Shown here one piece after another: positions 8,573 through 16,910 of a stretch of 64,000 nucleotides of DNA. Source of the DNA: Paenibacillus prosopidis (lineage in GTDB: Bacteria; Bacillota; Bacilli; Paenibacillales; Paenibacillaceae); the NCBI RefSeq assembly GCF_003337375.1, contig NZ_QPJD01000012.1:1-64000 (forward strand), read 5' to 3'. The notes under the pieces are model-generated. The model saw only the letters and a list, made by a program, of their open reading frames with translations, was not told the origin of the DNA and searched no databases. Numbering within the stretch: the first letter of the stretch is position 1; every line of letters begins with the position of its first letter. Position numbers and translations under genes: made by a program.

Positions 8573-10030
8573 TTATAGCTGCGGACGTTGTTTATGATGC
8601 TCGGTATTCTGCTCGAACGCATGAGCGGCGCGCAGCACCGTCGATTCGTCGAACGGTTTGCCGATAATTTGCAGCCCGATCGGCAAGCCTTCAGCGGAAC
8701 CGCATGGAATGCTAATCGCAGGAATGCCTGCTAAGCTAACCGGTATAGTACAAATATCGTTCAAATACATCGTCAGCGGATCGCCAACCTGCTCCCCGAT
8801 GCGGAATGCCGGTGTCGGCGCCGTTGGGCCGATAATCAGATCATATTGGCTGAATACTTGATCAAAATCCTGCTTAATAAGTGTCCGCACCTTCTGTGCT
8901 TTCAAGTAATAAGCATCATAGTAACCGGAGCTAAGCGCGTATGTGCCAAGCATAATCCGGCGCTTCACCTCGGGGCCGAAGCCATGGCTGCGCGATTTGC
9001 GGTACAAATCGATCAGGTTGGACGGGTTGTCCGCCCGAACGCCGTAGCGTACGCCGTCAAAGCGGGCCAGGTTCGAGGATGCTTCTGAAGAAGCAAGCAA
9101 ATAATAGGTAGCAATGGCATATTCGGTATGCGGCAGCGATACTTCTTCCCATGTTGCGCCCAGCGATTCGTAGACAGCAAGGGCTTTCAGGACTGCTTCT
9201 TTTACGCGAGGATCGATACCCTCTCCAAGATATTCCTTCGGGACGCCGATGCGCAGCCCCTTAACATCACCTGTTAATGCGGATGTGTAATCAGGAATGT
9301 CAACATTTGCAGAGGTTGAGTCGCCTGCATCATAACCGGCAATCGCCTGAAGAACATAAGCCGAGTCCTCAACATTTTTCGTAAGCGGACCGATTTGATC
9401 CAGTGAAGAAGCAAAAGCGACAAGTCCAAAGCGCGAAACGAGGCCGTAGGTCGGCTTAAGTCCAACGATACCGCAATAAGCAGCCGGTTGACGAATCGAT
9501 CCGCCAGTGTCAGAGCCAAGCGAGAAATATACTTGTCCCGCAGCCACAGATGCTGCCGAACCGCCGCTTGAACCTCCTGGCACGTATTCCGTATTCCAAG
9601 GGTTACGGGTCGGATAGAAGCTTGAGTTCTCGTTCGAGCCGCCCATTGCGAATTCATCCATATTTAGCTTTCCAATCGTAACCGATTGCGCCGCCTTCAA
9701 TTTACGAACCGCAGTTGCGTCATAGATCGGATTATAATTGCTTAAGAACTGGCTCGCGCAAGTCGTAAGCAACCCTTCCGTCACAATATTATCCTTAATA
9801 CCCGCAGGCAAACCAAACAGCAGACCGCGTTCTCCGCCTTCTTGCAACAGCTTGTCCAGTTCAGAAGCCTGCAGGCGTGCGTTCTCCTCATTTAATGAAA
9901 TAAAAGCCTTAATAGCAGGCTCAGTTTCCGCAATTCTCGCATACGATGCGCTAACCAGCTCGGAGACGGATAGCTCCTTGTTGTTAAGCTTGTTATGTAC
10001 ATCCTGCAGGCGCAAATCAAACAGTGCCAA
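8573..10030 (-). CDS. gatA: Asp-tRNA(Asn)/Glu-tRNA(Gln) amidotransferase subunit A
   Basis: 485 residues, amidase-signature family. The Ser-cisSer-Lys triad is visible: Lys in [10 protein letters not shown] (about 79), Ser in [15 protein letters not shown] and Ser in [11 protein letters not shown]. GatA hydrolyses glutamine and channels ammonia to GatB. It is the middle gene of the gatC-gatA-gatB operon, which supplies Gln-tRNA in Firmicutes that lack glutaminyl-tRNA synthetase. An AGGGAGGAAC-like ribosome site precedes the ATG. Confidence 0.98.
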   Translation of the reverse strand: MALFDLRLQDVHNKLNNKELSVSELVSASYARIAETEPAIKAFISLNEENARLQASELDKLLQEGGERGLLFGLPAGIKDNIVTEGLLTTCASQFLSNYNPIYDATAVRKLKAAQSVTIGKLNMDEFAMGGSNENSSFYPTRNPWNTEYVPGGSSGGSAASVAAGQVYFSLGSDTGGSIRQPAAYCGIVGLKPTYGLVSRFGLVAFASSLDQIGPLTKNVEDSAYVLQAIAGYDAGDSTSANVDIPDYTSALTGDVKGLRIGVPKEYLGEGIDPRVKEAVLKALAVYESLGATWEEVSLPHTEYAIATYYLLASSEASSNLARFDGVRYGVRADNPSNLIDLYRKSRSHGFGPEVKRRIMLGTYALSSGYYDAYYLKAQKVRTLIKQDFDQVFSQYDLIIGPTAPTPAFRIGEQVGDPLTMYLNDICTIPVSLAGIPAISIPCGSAEGLPIGLQIIGKPFDESTVLRAAHAFEQNTEHHKQRPQL

Positions 10031-10065
10031 CAGTAGTTCCTCCCTTCAAATAAAACCCATTCTTA

Positions 10066-10353
10066 TTATTCAAGCACCGCTGGCACTTTAATTTGTCCAT
10101 CTTCTTCATCAGGCGCATTTAGCAGCACCTTCTCGATCGGAAGCGACGGGCGCTCTTCATCCTCCCGCATAACATTCGTAATCGGCAGCACATGGCTCGT
10201 CGGTTCGACATTATCGGTATCCAGACTATTCAGCTTTTCCGCATATTTCAAAATAGCATTGAGCTGCTCCGTAAACTGTGATTTCTCCGAATCAGACAGC
10301 TCGAGCCGCGCCAAATTGGCGACATGCTCAACATCCTTGGTTGTAATGCTCAT
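10066..10353 (-). CDS. gatC: Asp-tRNA(Asn)/Glu-tRNA(Gln) amidotransferase subunit C
   Basis: 95 residues; [15 protein letters not shown] at the N-terminus and the C-terminal [19 protein letters not shown] tail are hallmarks of GatC, which wraps around GatA and GatB and stabilises them. Start at 10353 is chosen because AAAGGA lies 10 bases upstream and the family begins here; an in-frame start at 10407 would add 18 unconserved residues. First gene of the operon. Confidence 0.97.
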   Translation of the reverse strand: MSITTKDVEHVANLARLELSDSEKSQFTEQLNAILKYAEKLNSLDTDNVEPTSHVLPITNVMREDEERPSLPIEKVLLNAPDEEDGQIKVPAVLE

Positions 10354-10471
10354 CGGTATATCGTCCTTTCTAAAAGTTTTGTGCAGCAAATCTCGCTTCG
10401 TAAGCATCTAACTTAAGTGTTCCGAAGCAAAACCGGCTAAGTAAGCTTTACTCCCGGTAATCATTCTTCCT

Positions 10472-10501
10472 ATTATAGCTTACATATACGGCTAACATCA
10501 A
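10472..10501 (-). promoter_or_regulatory. gatCAB promoter
   Basis: Minus strand TTGATG (10496-10501) and a consensus TATAAT (10472-10477) are 18 bases apart, about 120 bases upstream of gatC. The leader between them shows no obvious riboswitch. Confidence 0.7.
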
Positions 10502-10515
10502 TGTAATCGAAAATG

Positions 10516-10561
10516 TAAAAAGGCCGTCCTTCGTCATCGCAATGACTGACAGGACGGTCCT
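10516..10561 (-). terminator. Terminator after the IDEAL-like gene
   Basis: Minus strand stem AGGACCGTCCT (10551-10561) with AGGACGGCCT (10521-10530), followed by TTTTTACATTTTC. It separates the gene at 10580-10969 from gatCAB. Confidence 0.85.
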
Positions 10562-10579
10562 CTATACGTCTTCGAGCAG

Positions 10580-10969
10580 CTAAATCCATGCCTTCAAATT
10601 AACCTGGCGTATAAAATCCGCTTGGCTGAGCGGTTCCTTGGCTGCATTTTCCGGTTCGGGCTCCGGGTCGTCACCGTTCATAATGCGCTTGAACAGTTCC
10701 TCGTTATGCGTCGCGAGCGCAAAATCGATAAGCGCCTCTCGCTCTATACGGTCAACCTCATCCTGAATGAGCACCTCTTCGAGCTCAACATCTTCATCCG
10801 GTATAAGGAAGTTACGGTTAGCCGTCGGTACACGAAGTACATAATCAAATACATTATCCGCATTACGGTCGTAAGCAATTATATAACCATATTCCCCAAT
10901 GGGAAGGTTTTGTTCATATTGGTCAGCCACTATGACGACCTTTGTACCTAATTGTAGCATCGTCCTCAA
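10580..10969 (-). CDS. Small acidic protein with an IDEAL-like segment
   Basis: 129 residues, no membrane segment. Residues 5-62 are predicted beta-rich (LGTKVVIVADQYE, GEYGYIIAYDRN, YVLRVPTANRNFLIP), and residues about 76-97, EREALIDFALATHNEELFKR, resemble the Firmicute IDEAL domain by eye. The C-terminus is acidic (DDPEPEPEN). IDEAL proteins include small regulatory or adaptor factors but I cannot assign a role. It has its own terminator and appears to be monocistronic. ATG at 10969; an in-frame ATG at 10960 is an alternative start. Confidence 0.65.
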   Translation of the reverse strand: MRTMLQLGTKVVIVADQYEQNLPIGEYGYIIAYDRNADNVFDYVLRVPTANRNFLIPDEDVELEEVLIQDEVDRIEREALIDFALATHNEELFKRIMNGDDPEPEPENAAKEPLSQADFIRQVNLKAWI

Positions 10970-11092
10970 CTCCTATTTCTTCGCCGCTGATTCTATCACT
11001 ACTATCCTACTAAAAAATAGTAGCGGTGTCCAATCGGGAGAGAGAACTTTACGGATCGGCATCGTTAATCAACTGCAGGGCCGTTCATAAAA

Positions 11093-11302
11093 TCAACCTT
11101 TTCCTCGCCGGAACCACCCGCTTCGGACAAAAATAAAATAAAAGATTAGCGGCATCGGAACTTGGATTAATCCCCATATGCCCCAAAACCAAGGCATGCT
11201 GTTCCGCTTGCGCGCATCAATGAACAACCAAGTCGATTGTGTAATCAGAACTGACGCGAGCAGCACCCAAAACCAAACCGATTCGCGGATTACCTGTTCC
11301 AT
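11093..11302 (-). CDS. yxlD: YxlD-like small membrane protein of the SigY operon
   Basis: 69 residues with two hydrophobic helices (FWVLLASVLITQSTWLFIDA and the GIWGLIQVPMPLIFYFIF region) separated by the basic ARKRNSMPW loop, as in the PLDc_N-like proteins YxlD and YxlE of B. subtilis, where YxlC and YxlD together antagonise SigY. The start is placed at 11302, overlapping the upstream yxlC-like gene by 13 bases, since the longer in-frame reading (11386) has no homology-like content. Anti-sigma function is inferred from gene order. Confidence 0.7.
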   Translation of the reverse strand: MEQVIRESVWFWVLLASVLITQSTWLFIDARKRNSMPWFWGIWGLIQVPMPLIFYFIFVRSGWFRRGKG

Positions 11303-11628
11303 TCGCGCCCCACCCTTTTGCCAAACGTCATACCGGCAAATACGATTCCTCCTGCTGCAATAGCGGATTGAAAGACAGCGAACCATACCCAGTTACGGTC
11401 CACTATCCACATCATGAAACCAAAAATGAAGCATGCCGCTAACCAGAACAGCATGAGCTCCTTCCATAGCTTCCGCTTCACCTCGCGCTTATGCTCATGC
11501 ACCAGCTGTTCGAATGCATGCAGCTCAGGCACGGACGGCTCGTGAACGTCATCAAACCGTTTCACCGCTTTACCGATCTGATTATCGAACCATTGCTGAT
11601 CGCCATTTTCCGTTTTATGCTTCTTCAT
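11290..11628 (-). CDS. yxlC: YxlC-like SigY anti-sigma component (DUF5345)
   Basis: 112 residues: an N-terminal cytosolic part of about 55 residues (RFDDVHEPSVPELHAFEQLV) that would contact the sigma factor, then two membrane helices (LMLFWLAACFIFGFMMWIV and VWFAVFQSAIAAGGIVFAGM). Composition and position right after a SigY-like gene match B. subtilis YxlC. Its start overlaps the end of sigY by 14 bases, suggesting translational coupling. The yxlE, yxlF and yxlG genes of B. subtilis are absent here. Confidence 0.75.
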   Translation of the reverse strand: MKKHKTENGDQQWFDNQIGKAVKRFDDVHEPSVPELHAFEQLVHEHKREVKRKLWKELMLFWLAACFIFGFMMWIVDRNWVWFAVFQSAIAAGGIVFAGMTFGKRVGREWNR

Positions 11629-12148
11629 GCTCCGTAAGCTCCTTCCGCAGCTGCTTTAACCCGTTATGCAGCCTCGATTTTACCGTTCCTACCGGAATGT
11701 CCAGCATAGTGGAAATTTCCTCCTGCGCGTAGCCGTAATAATACTTGAGGAGCACTGGTATCCGAATATCGCTATGCAATTCACCTAGTGCCTGAAGTGC
11801 TTCCGGCCATTCATTCATCCGCTGCAGCGTGTCGTAGCGCATGGCCCGCAGCGACTGCTCCTCCTGCAGCCACTGCTTCTCCCGCTCATTTCGTCTGATC
11901 CGGTCAACGACAAGCCTGGATGCGATAGTAATGAGCCAAGTCGAAAATTTTGCTTTCCCTTGGAACGTCGATATTTTCTCAATGGCCTTGAGCATTGTCT
12001 CTTGCGTGACATCCTCTGCGCGGGCTTTGTTCATCGTTACCTTCAGGACGTATTGATACAAAAAAGAATAGTGTTGGCGCAGCAGTTCGGAGAGCGCTCG
12101 CGAATCGCCGCGAATCGCCTGCTTGATCAGTATCGTCTCGTCTTGCAC
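11615..12148 (-). CDS. sigY: ECF RNA polymerase sigma factor, SigY-like
   Basis: 177 residues from a GTG start at 12148; AAGGGGG lies 11 bases upstream, whereas the in-frame ATG at 12169 has no ribosome site. Region 2 is seen as LLRQHYSFLYQYVLKVTMNKARAEDVTQETMLKAI (shown as one run of family features: the AEDVTQETMLKA core is diagnostic) and region 4 as IRIPVLLKYYYGYAQEE..LDIPVGTVKSRLHNGL. Followed directly by yxlC- and yxlD-like genes. The TGAACG-N16-CGTC promoter upstream fits autoregulation, known for SigY. Confidence 0.85.
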   Translation of the reverse strand: MQDETILIKQAIRGDSRALSELLRQHYSFLYQYVLKVTMNKARAEDVTQETMLKAIEKISTFQGKAKFSTWLITIASRLVVDRIRRNEREKQWLQEEQSLRAMRYDTLQRMNEWPEALQALGELHSDIRIPVLLKYYYGYAQEEISTMLDIPVGTVKSRLHNGLKQLRKELTEHEEA

Positions 12149-12189
12149 GAGCGTGAATGCCCCCTTCATGTTGTTGATGTTATAGCTAA

Positions 12190-12215
12190 GACGGTTAAAC
12201 TTCTTGTTTCGTTCA
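12190..12215 (-). promoter_or_regulatory. ECF-type (SigY-like) autoregulatory promoter
   Basis: Minus strand TGAACG (12210-12215), 16 bases, then CGTC (12190-12193), ending about 41 bases before the GTG of sigY. An AAC-containing -35 and CGTC -10 at this spacing are the hallmark of ECF sigma promoters and agree with the published SigY-dependent promoter type. Confidence 0.65.
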
Positions 12216-12241
12216 TTGGTGTAAAAAACTTTTTTAATAGT

Positions 12242-12283
12242 TGCAAAAAACAACTGCAGGAGCGTCATTCCCACCTGCAGTTG
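12242..12283 (-). terminator. Terminator after ydbT
   Basis: Perfect 10-bp stem CAACTGCAGG (12274-12283 on the minus strand) with CCTGCAGTTG (12251-12260), then TTTTTTG. It isolates the ydbST unit from sigY. Confidence 0.9.
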
Positions 12284-12302
12284 TTGAAGTGAAGCTTCTA
12301 TT

Positions 12303-13820
12303 CTATTGTTTGCTGCGGCTGTACCATTGCCATATCGGCAGCACATCCGCTTGATCCATACAAGAAACCCGGTAATCAAACGGACTGCCCATCGCATGGA
12401 CCGAAAGAGTAAGCAGCTTCCTGCGCTGCTGCTGGGTCGTGCGGTTCACCCGCATCGTAACGATTTGCGGCCGACGGATCAAATAGGTTGATCGTGATAT
12501 GAACCTGCGCCGGAGCGTTAGCTGACCGTCTTCGAGCTTCAAGCCGGCAGCTTTGTAGCAGCTTCTCCTCCACCAAACGACGATCGGAATGAGCAGCAGC
12601 GACCACAAGCCGTCAGCATTCAAGAGTACGATCAGCGCCATGCATACAGCTATCGTTATCATTAGTTCAATTCTAACGTAATAGAGTAACGCCCGATTCG
12701 GCGCGCCCGTCAATTCGTCATTTGAAGGGAGCTTCACCTGCGGAACGAAAGCCCTTAGCACCTTGTGCACATCCGATCGTTTCACGAATGGATGCAGCAT
12801 AAGCTGCTCCTTCTTATCCGACGAAATAACCTGGAGCTGAACTTCCGCGTAACCGATTGTTTGACGCAGAAGGCCTTCTTTTATAATGACTGCCTGCACT
12901 TTTTTCGGATCAAATACATGTGTTTTTTTCTCGAGCAAGCCATAGGAAACCGATATTTGCGCGCCGTCTCTTCTAACCGTAAAGCCGCTGTACTTCAGTA
13001 TGTACAGAACGATCGAGAGCAGCCAGGCAAATCCCAGACCTAACACAATGATAAACGCAATGATTATATAGCTTGGCATCAAGCTTACGGAATCTTCAAC
13101 GACCGTCTCAAAAAAATGCTCGGGGAGCAGTTGATCAATAAAATCGTCTGCCAGTGAATACAAGCCTGCTATAAATGCGGCCACTAGTCCAAAATTCATT
13201 GAAGTCGCAGCAGCCTGAAGCAGCTGAGCCGTATTAAGACGAAATGCTGGCGTATTGAGTTGAAATTCAGTTGTTATTACCGGATTAAAAGCCGGGTAGT
13301 TCATCTGAGCTAGCGGTTTCACATCTGATTCTACCTTTAAAGTTGTCTGCAGCTGATTCTCCGGCTGAACGCTCGCTTTCGCTTGCCCTCTTAGCATAAG
13401 CTGAATTTGGGTAGCTTCTTTTACAGAAAGTGCAGGCAAAACCCCATCTGCTTTCTTGTTGCCTCCAGGCGTCTCAATTTTCACCTGCGCTACCCCGAGC
13501 AGACGCTGGATGAGCGGCTGCTCTACATTAACCGAATGGATGCGGCCGTAATAAATAGTCTTCTCATCGCGGAACAGCAGGCCCTTCCGAATAATAATTC
13601 GGTCTTCCTCCAGCCAAAACCCGAATTTCTTCCACTCTAGAAAGCTAAATAACAAAATACTGACCGCAGCTGCCGCAACGCCTGCATACCAATACCAACG
13701 CAGCTCTGACCAGTCAATGCCTTTAAATAGTGCAATTAAAATAAAAGGGATAAACCCTTGAATCGTGTTCAGCAGTCCGAACAGAATATAAACAGGATGA
13801 AGCTTTCGGCGTTCACTCAT
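12303..13820 (-). CDS. ydbT: Membrane protein with bacterial PH domains, YdbT-like
   Basis: 505 residues. Hydrophobic pairs at about 10-55, 215-290 and 375-415 alternate with three bPH_2-type domains (for example KKFGFWLEEDRIIIRKGLLFRDEKTIYYGRIHSVNVEQ, of which FRDEKTIYYGRIHSV is the core, and LEKKTHVFDPKKVQAVIIKE). This is the architecture of B. subtilis YdbT. Start at 13820 is set by AAGGTGG 9 bases upstream; it overlaps ydbS by 8 bases. In B. subtilis ydbST contribute to resistance to some bacteriocins, including those of B. amyloliquefaciens; that role is carried over only as a possibility. Confidence 0.85.
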   Translation of the reverse strand: MSERRKLHPVYILFGLLNTIQGFIPFILIALFKGIDWSELRWYWYAGVAAAAVSILLFSFLEWKKFGFWLEEDRIIIRKGLLFRDEKTIYYGRIHSVNVEQPLIQRLLGVAQVKIETPGGNKKADGVLPALSVKEATQIQLMLRGQAKASVQPENQLQTTLKVESDVKPLAQMNYPAFNPVITTEFQLNTPAFRLNTAQLLQAAATSMNFGLVAAFIAGLYSLADDFIDQLLPEHFFETVVEDSVSLMPSYIIIAFIIVLGLGFAWLLSIVLYILKYSGFTVRRDGAQISVSYGLLEKKTHVFDPKKVQAVIIKEGLLRQTIGYAEVQLQVISSDKKEQLMLHPFVKRSDVHKVLRAFVPQVKLPSNDELTGAPNRALLYYVRIELMITIAVCMALIVLLNADGLWSLLLIPIVVWWRRSCYKAAGLKLEDGQLTLRRRFISRSTYLIRRPQIVTMRVNRTTQQQRRKLLTLSVHAMGSPFDYRVSCMDQADVLPIWQWYSRSKQ

Positions 13821-14292
13821 CCTGATCATCCACCTTAGCAAGAATGCCGATTCTCCGCTTCAGCTGCTGTGCCTCCGACTGTTTCAGACCGCTTATGCGG
13901 TGCGTAGTCGCAGCCGTAACGATCGATACGCTCGCAAGGTCAAATTTACGCATCAACGGTCCGCTTTCCAGCTCGACATGCTGGACGCGAACCATCGGGA
14001 CGAGTACATTGCTCATAAAGATAAGTCCGGATTGAATTTCCAGCTCATCGTCAAACAGCTCATATTGAAATCTCGCATACTTCATATGCGGTATGATCCA
14101 AGTAAACAATATGAACGTGATGCAAAAAATAGACAATGCGATCCATCCGGGTACCAAAGTCCAATCCTTCCATGCCGCGAAAATGAAGTAGGCGATTATA
14201 AAGATTAGAAATATCCCGTGTGATATAAGATCGCTTATCCGATACACCTTGATATAGTCGCGATGAAGCCTTTTCGTTAACTGCCGATCCAT
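13813..14292 (-). CDS. ydbS: Membrane protein with bacterial PH domain, YdbS-like
   Basis: 159 residues with two N-terminal membrane helices (LISHGIFLIFIIAYFIFAAW and the WIALSIFCITFILFTWII stretch) and one bPH_2 domain (YELFDDELEIQSGLIF, VPMVRVQHVEL). Start at 14292 because AAGGAG lies 8 bases upstream; ATG at 14313 is not preceded by a site. It forms a two-gene unit with ydbT, with overlapping ends. Confidence 0.85.
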   Translation of the reverse strand: MDRQLTKRLHRDYIKVYRISDLISHGIFLIFIIAYFIFAAWKDWTLVPGWIALSIFCITFILFTWIIPHMKYARFQYELFDDELEIQSGLIFMSNVLVPMVRVQHVELESGPLMRKFDLASVSIVTAATTHRISGLKQSEAQQLKRRIGILAKVDDQDE

Positions 14293-14313
14293 TAACCCAT
14301 CTCCTTCATTCAT

Positions 14314-15534
14314 TTAAGGCAGCACTATAAGCTCCGCTTTTGAACGTGTCAACGCTTTGGCACCATGCTCCGTAATAAGATAGCTGTTCTCTATGCCAAC
14401 TACGCCTTGTCCCGGAAACGTGAATTTTGGTTCTACGGCTATTACCATGCCTGGCTCCAGCGGTATATGAAAGCCTTTGGCGAGCACGGGCCATTCGTCT
14501 ATCTCAAGTCCGATGCCATGACCCAAAAACTTTGCTTGATCCGCCCCATAGCCCATAAAATGATCCGACAGCCCTGAAGCGGCGCAGCTCGCGAGTGCTT
14601 CCTCATATAGCTTCGAACATAGGGTGCCGGGAACCATACGCTGCTCCGTTGCCAGGATAATCGATTCAGAAACTTCATACGCATGCTTTAGCGTGACGGG
14701 CAACTCCCCAATCACAGCCGTTCGAGTCTGGTCAATGACATAACCATCGATGCAGCAGCCGATATCGATTAATATCGGCTCATTCCGCTTTACAATCGAT
14801 CTGCTGACGCTTTGCGGCGAAGCTGCTCCAAGGCCAAGGCCACCAGCCGGACCGTCAAAATAAGTTGGAACGGCCGCGGCTGCTCCCGAAATGACCATTC
14901 CGGTCGTAATTTCCTGATTATAGCCGCGCATACGCATTTGACCGATATGACCGCGGATGCGTAATTCATATTCAACGCGAGCCATCCAAGCAAGCTCGCT
15001 GACACCCTCACGCAGCTCATTCAGCGATTCATTGAGCGCTTCGGCAACAACCTCTGCGGCTGCTTCGATTCTGCTGATTTCCAATGGATCCTTTATCATT
15101 CGCAGCCTGCGGATGTGGGCGGATCCGTCAATAAGCGAGCAGCGACCCGATGCTCCAAGCAGCTCCGAGAGCTTATGAAACGTCTGGGCTGGAAGAACAT
15201 CCAGATCGGCTGCAATTCGCAGCTCCACCCCGTCACGGAATAAAGATGGATAATCATGAAGCAGAGTCTGCCCAAAATGACGAAAAACACCAAGCTCCGC
15301 TACCCGAACCGCAGTCTCCAGCTTCGCCCGTTCAAAGCTGCGCCTAACGTAAAAGGTAGCTTCGCCGGTGCTCGGAATAAAGAGATATCCATTCTGCATG
15401 GACCCGCTGAAATAATATAAGTCGATATTTTGGGTAATAAGAAATGCGTCTATATGCTCCGTCTGCATCGCTTCCTGCAGACGTTCAATCCGTTGCCGCA
15501 CGAGCCCGGCAGGAATATCCGCTGTTATGTTCAT
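14314..15534 (-). CDS. M24 family aminopeptidase (Xaa-Pro peptidase-like)
   Basis: 406 residues: a creatinase/prolidase N-terminal domain (1-150) and a pita-bread catalytic domain. The five metal ligands are visible: Asp in ILIDIGCCIDG, Asp in VIDQTRT, His in FLGHGIGLEIDEWP, Glu in VIAVEPKF and Glu in GIENSYLI. The family removes N-terminal residues next to proline or acts on creatine-like substrates; this sequence fits the Xaa-Pro branch (YqhT-like) but the substrate is not certain. It follows the Tad operon and precedes ydbS by 21 bases. Confidence 0.85.
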   Translation of the reverse strand: MNITADIPAGLVRQRIERLQEAMQTEHIDAFLITQNIDLYYFSGSMQNGYLFIPSTGEATFYVRRSFERAKLETAVRVAELGVFRHFGQTLLHDYPSLFRDGVELRIAADLDVLPAQTFHKLSELLGASGRCSLIDGSAHIRRLRMIKDPLEISRIEAAAEVVAEALNESLNELREGVSELAWMARVEYELRIRGHIGQMRMRGYNQEITTGMVISGAAAAVPTYFDGPAGGLGLGAASPQSVSRSIVKRNEPILIDIGCCIDGYVIDQTRTAVIGELPVTLKHAYEVSESIILATEQRMVPGTLCSKLYEEALASCAASGLSDHFMGYGADQAKFLGHGIGLEIDEWPVLAKGFHIPLEPGMVIAVEPKFTFPGQGVVGIENSYLITEHGAKALTRSKAELIVLP

Positions 15535-15601
15535 AATCTCGAGGATCAGCTCCTAGATTTCAATTTCCCTCCTCTTATTACACCAATTTTCCAATTTTTC
15601 G

Positions 15602-16087
15602 TCAACCTGTAACGAGCTCGGCCGCCCCCTTTATATGCCATTCAATTGAATCCAGCAGCTGAAAGGCGCGCGGGTATATAACATGCGCAATCATAACGAC
15701 TCCCGGGCGCTGCAGTGTGACCTCATATTGGTAAGTATCATTGCGGTAAGTATAGGGAAAGATGCGATCGTCATTCACGACCTCGAACACAACCACTTCC
15801 ACTGGATGTTTAAATAATGAATCTGAAAGAGGCATTCCATTCTCATCCAGCCTCAAATTAACCCGCAAATAACGGGCTGCCGTTTCTGCCGCCGCATCTG
15901 GCGCTATTTGAAGCAGGCCGTCGCCAAACGCCTCCGGATCAAGCTGCTGCGCGGCCGCATGCACGGCTCGATTGACGGCGTGCTTCCCTAGGAACAAGGT
16001 TTGCATCGCCAGCTCCTCCTCGATCTGCAGCAAATGAATCGAGATCCATACCGACATCATAACTACGATGAGCAAAAGCTTGTACAT
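15602..16087 (-). CDS. Tad-cluster membrane-anchored protein (pseudopilin-like)
   Basis: 161 residues: one N-terminal helix (LLLIVVMMSVWISIHLL) and a soluble extracellular-facing domain of about 135 residues with no motif I recognise. Conserved polar residues (AQTLFLGKHAVNRAVHAAAQQ) directly after the helix are typical of TadE/TadF-like pseudopilins. Last gene of the Tad operon, 21 bases after the preceding gene. Assignment rests on topology and position. Confidence 0.6.
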   Translation of the reverse strand: MYKLLLIVVMMSVWISIHLLQIEEELAMQTLFLGKHAVNRAVHAAAQQLDPEAFGDGLLQIAPDAAAETAARYLRVNLRLDENGMPLSDSLFKHPVEVVVFEVVNDDRIFPYTYRNDTYQYEVTLQRPGVVMIAHVIYPRAFQLLDSIEWHIKGAAELVTG

Positions 16088-16108
16088 CGATTCAACCGCC
16101 TCCTGCGC

Positions 16109-16534
16109 TTAAGGCACATATTCGCTCATCTTCATTCCAAAAGCCCTCATCCTTTCGCTCGGCAAAGGCGGTGTTAAACCGATTAAACGATCAATTTCAA
16201 ATAAGTTTTCATACGGATAGCTCATTGTTAACGATATGCCCGTTCCGCGCGGCACTGGACCGCTGGGATTAGATGCATCAACTCCGCTTGTCGTCGTTAA
16301 CTCAAAGAGGATTTCGTCAGGCTGCATCCCGAACCGCGCCATCCGCTGGCGTGACTGCTCCTGCATCGTATCGCTTATATAGCCGTAGCTCCCGCTGGCA
16401 CCTACTTCAAGCAAATAATCAACCTCTTGCTGAAGTACGGCCTGCCTGACGATGAGCACATGTTTATAAATAGGGGAGAACATGAGCCAGCAAAGCAGCG
16501 CCGAAAACAATACGAATATTAAAATTTGTTTCAT
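16109..16534 (-). CDS. Tad-cluster membrane-anchored protein
   Basis: 141 residues: one N-terminal helix (LIFVLFSALLCWLMF) followed by a coiled segment (VLIVRQAVLQQEVDYLLEVG) and a beta-rich end (GISLTMSYPYENLF). Topology is that of a minor pilin or TadE/F-like protein. Its ATG overlaps the stop of the upstream 55-residue gene by 4 bases. No specific family recognised. Confidence 0.6.
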   Translation of the reverse strand: MKQILIFVLFSALLCWLMFSPIYKHVLIVRQAVLQQEVDYLLEVGASGSYGYISDTMQEQSRQRMARFGMQPDEILFELTTTSGVDASNPSGPVPRGTGISLTMSYPYENLFEIDRLIGLTPPLPSERMRAFGMKMSEYVP

Positions 16535-16698
16535 GGACTCATTCCCCGAATGTGCTCACTGACCGTTCCGCCCGCACCTTGTATTTGCCGCTTCATCCCC
16601 GCATCCCCTTCAGCAACCGCTTGGTACAAGAATATGACTGTTATAAGGAGCAGCATCGAGACGAGTATACCGCGCACAAGTCCGCACCTCACTCTCAT
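16531..16698 (-). CDS. Small Tad-cluster membrane protein, 55 residues
   Basis: Start taken at 16698, which has AAGG 9 bases upstream; reading further upstream in frame (to 16836) would overlap the 49-residue ORF and is less likely. One N-terminal helix (LVRGILVSMLLLITVIFLYQ) and a short polar tail (GMKRQIQGAGGTVSEHIRG). Such short one-helix proteins occur in Tad loci as pilins or pseudopilins. Function unknown. Confidence 0.5.
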   Translation of the reverse strand: MRVRCGLVRGILVSMLLLITVIFLYQAVAEGDAGMKRQIQGAGGTVSEHIRGMSP

Positions 16699-16720
16699 TT
16701 CCATTTGCCTTAAGAGGACA

Positions 16721-16870
16721 TTACGGCAGAAGTTGACCGATTTTCGTGTTTGCCGAACTGCCTTGCGATTCGATTTGGCTTCTTGTCCCTGTCGTATCTT
16801 TAGCGATGATTGTATTGAACAGTACGATAACGACAACCAGCATCATGACGGTCATTAAAATGTTACGCAT
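16721..16870 (-). CDS. 49-residue pilin-like ORF in the Tad operon
   Basis: ATG at 16868-16870 with GGGAGGT ending 6 bases upstream, stop TAA at 16721-16723. Sequence begins MRNILMTVMMLVVVIVLFN and continues with a polar tail rich in Ser, Thr, Gln and Gly ending in KIGQLLP. It lies between tadC and the 55-residue gene, a position often held by the Flp pilin, but it lacks the usual Flp N-terminal leader and the Gly/Glu processing site, so it may be a pseudopilin or a small membrane subunit. Too short to be picked up by most length cut-offs. Confidence 0.6.
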   Translation of the reverse strand: MRNILMTVMMLVVVIVLFNTIIAKDTTGTRSQIESQGSSANTKIGQLLP

Positions 16871-16910
16871 TCGAGCACCTCCCTTCCATTATTCAAACGG
16901 CTCTCTATAA

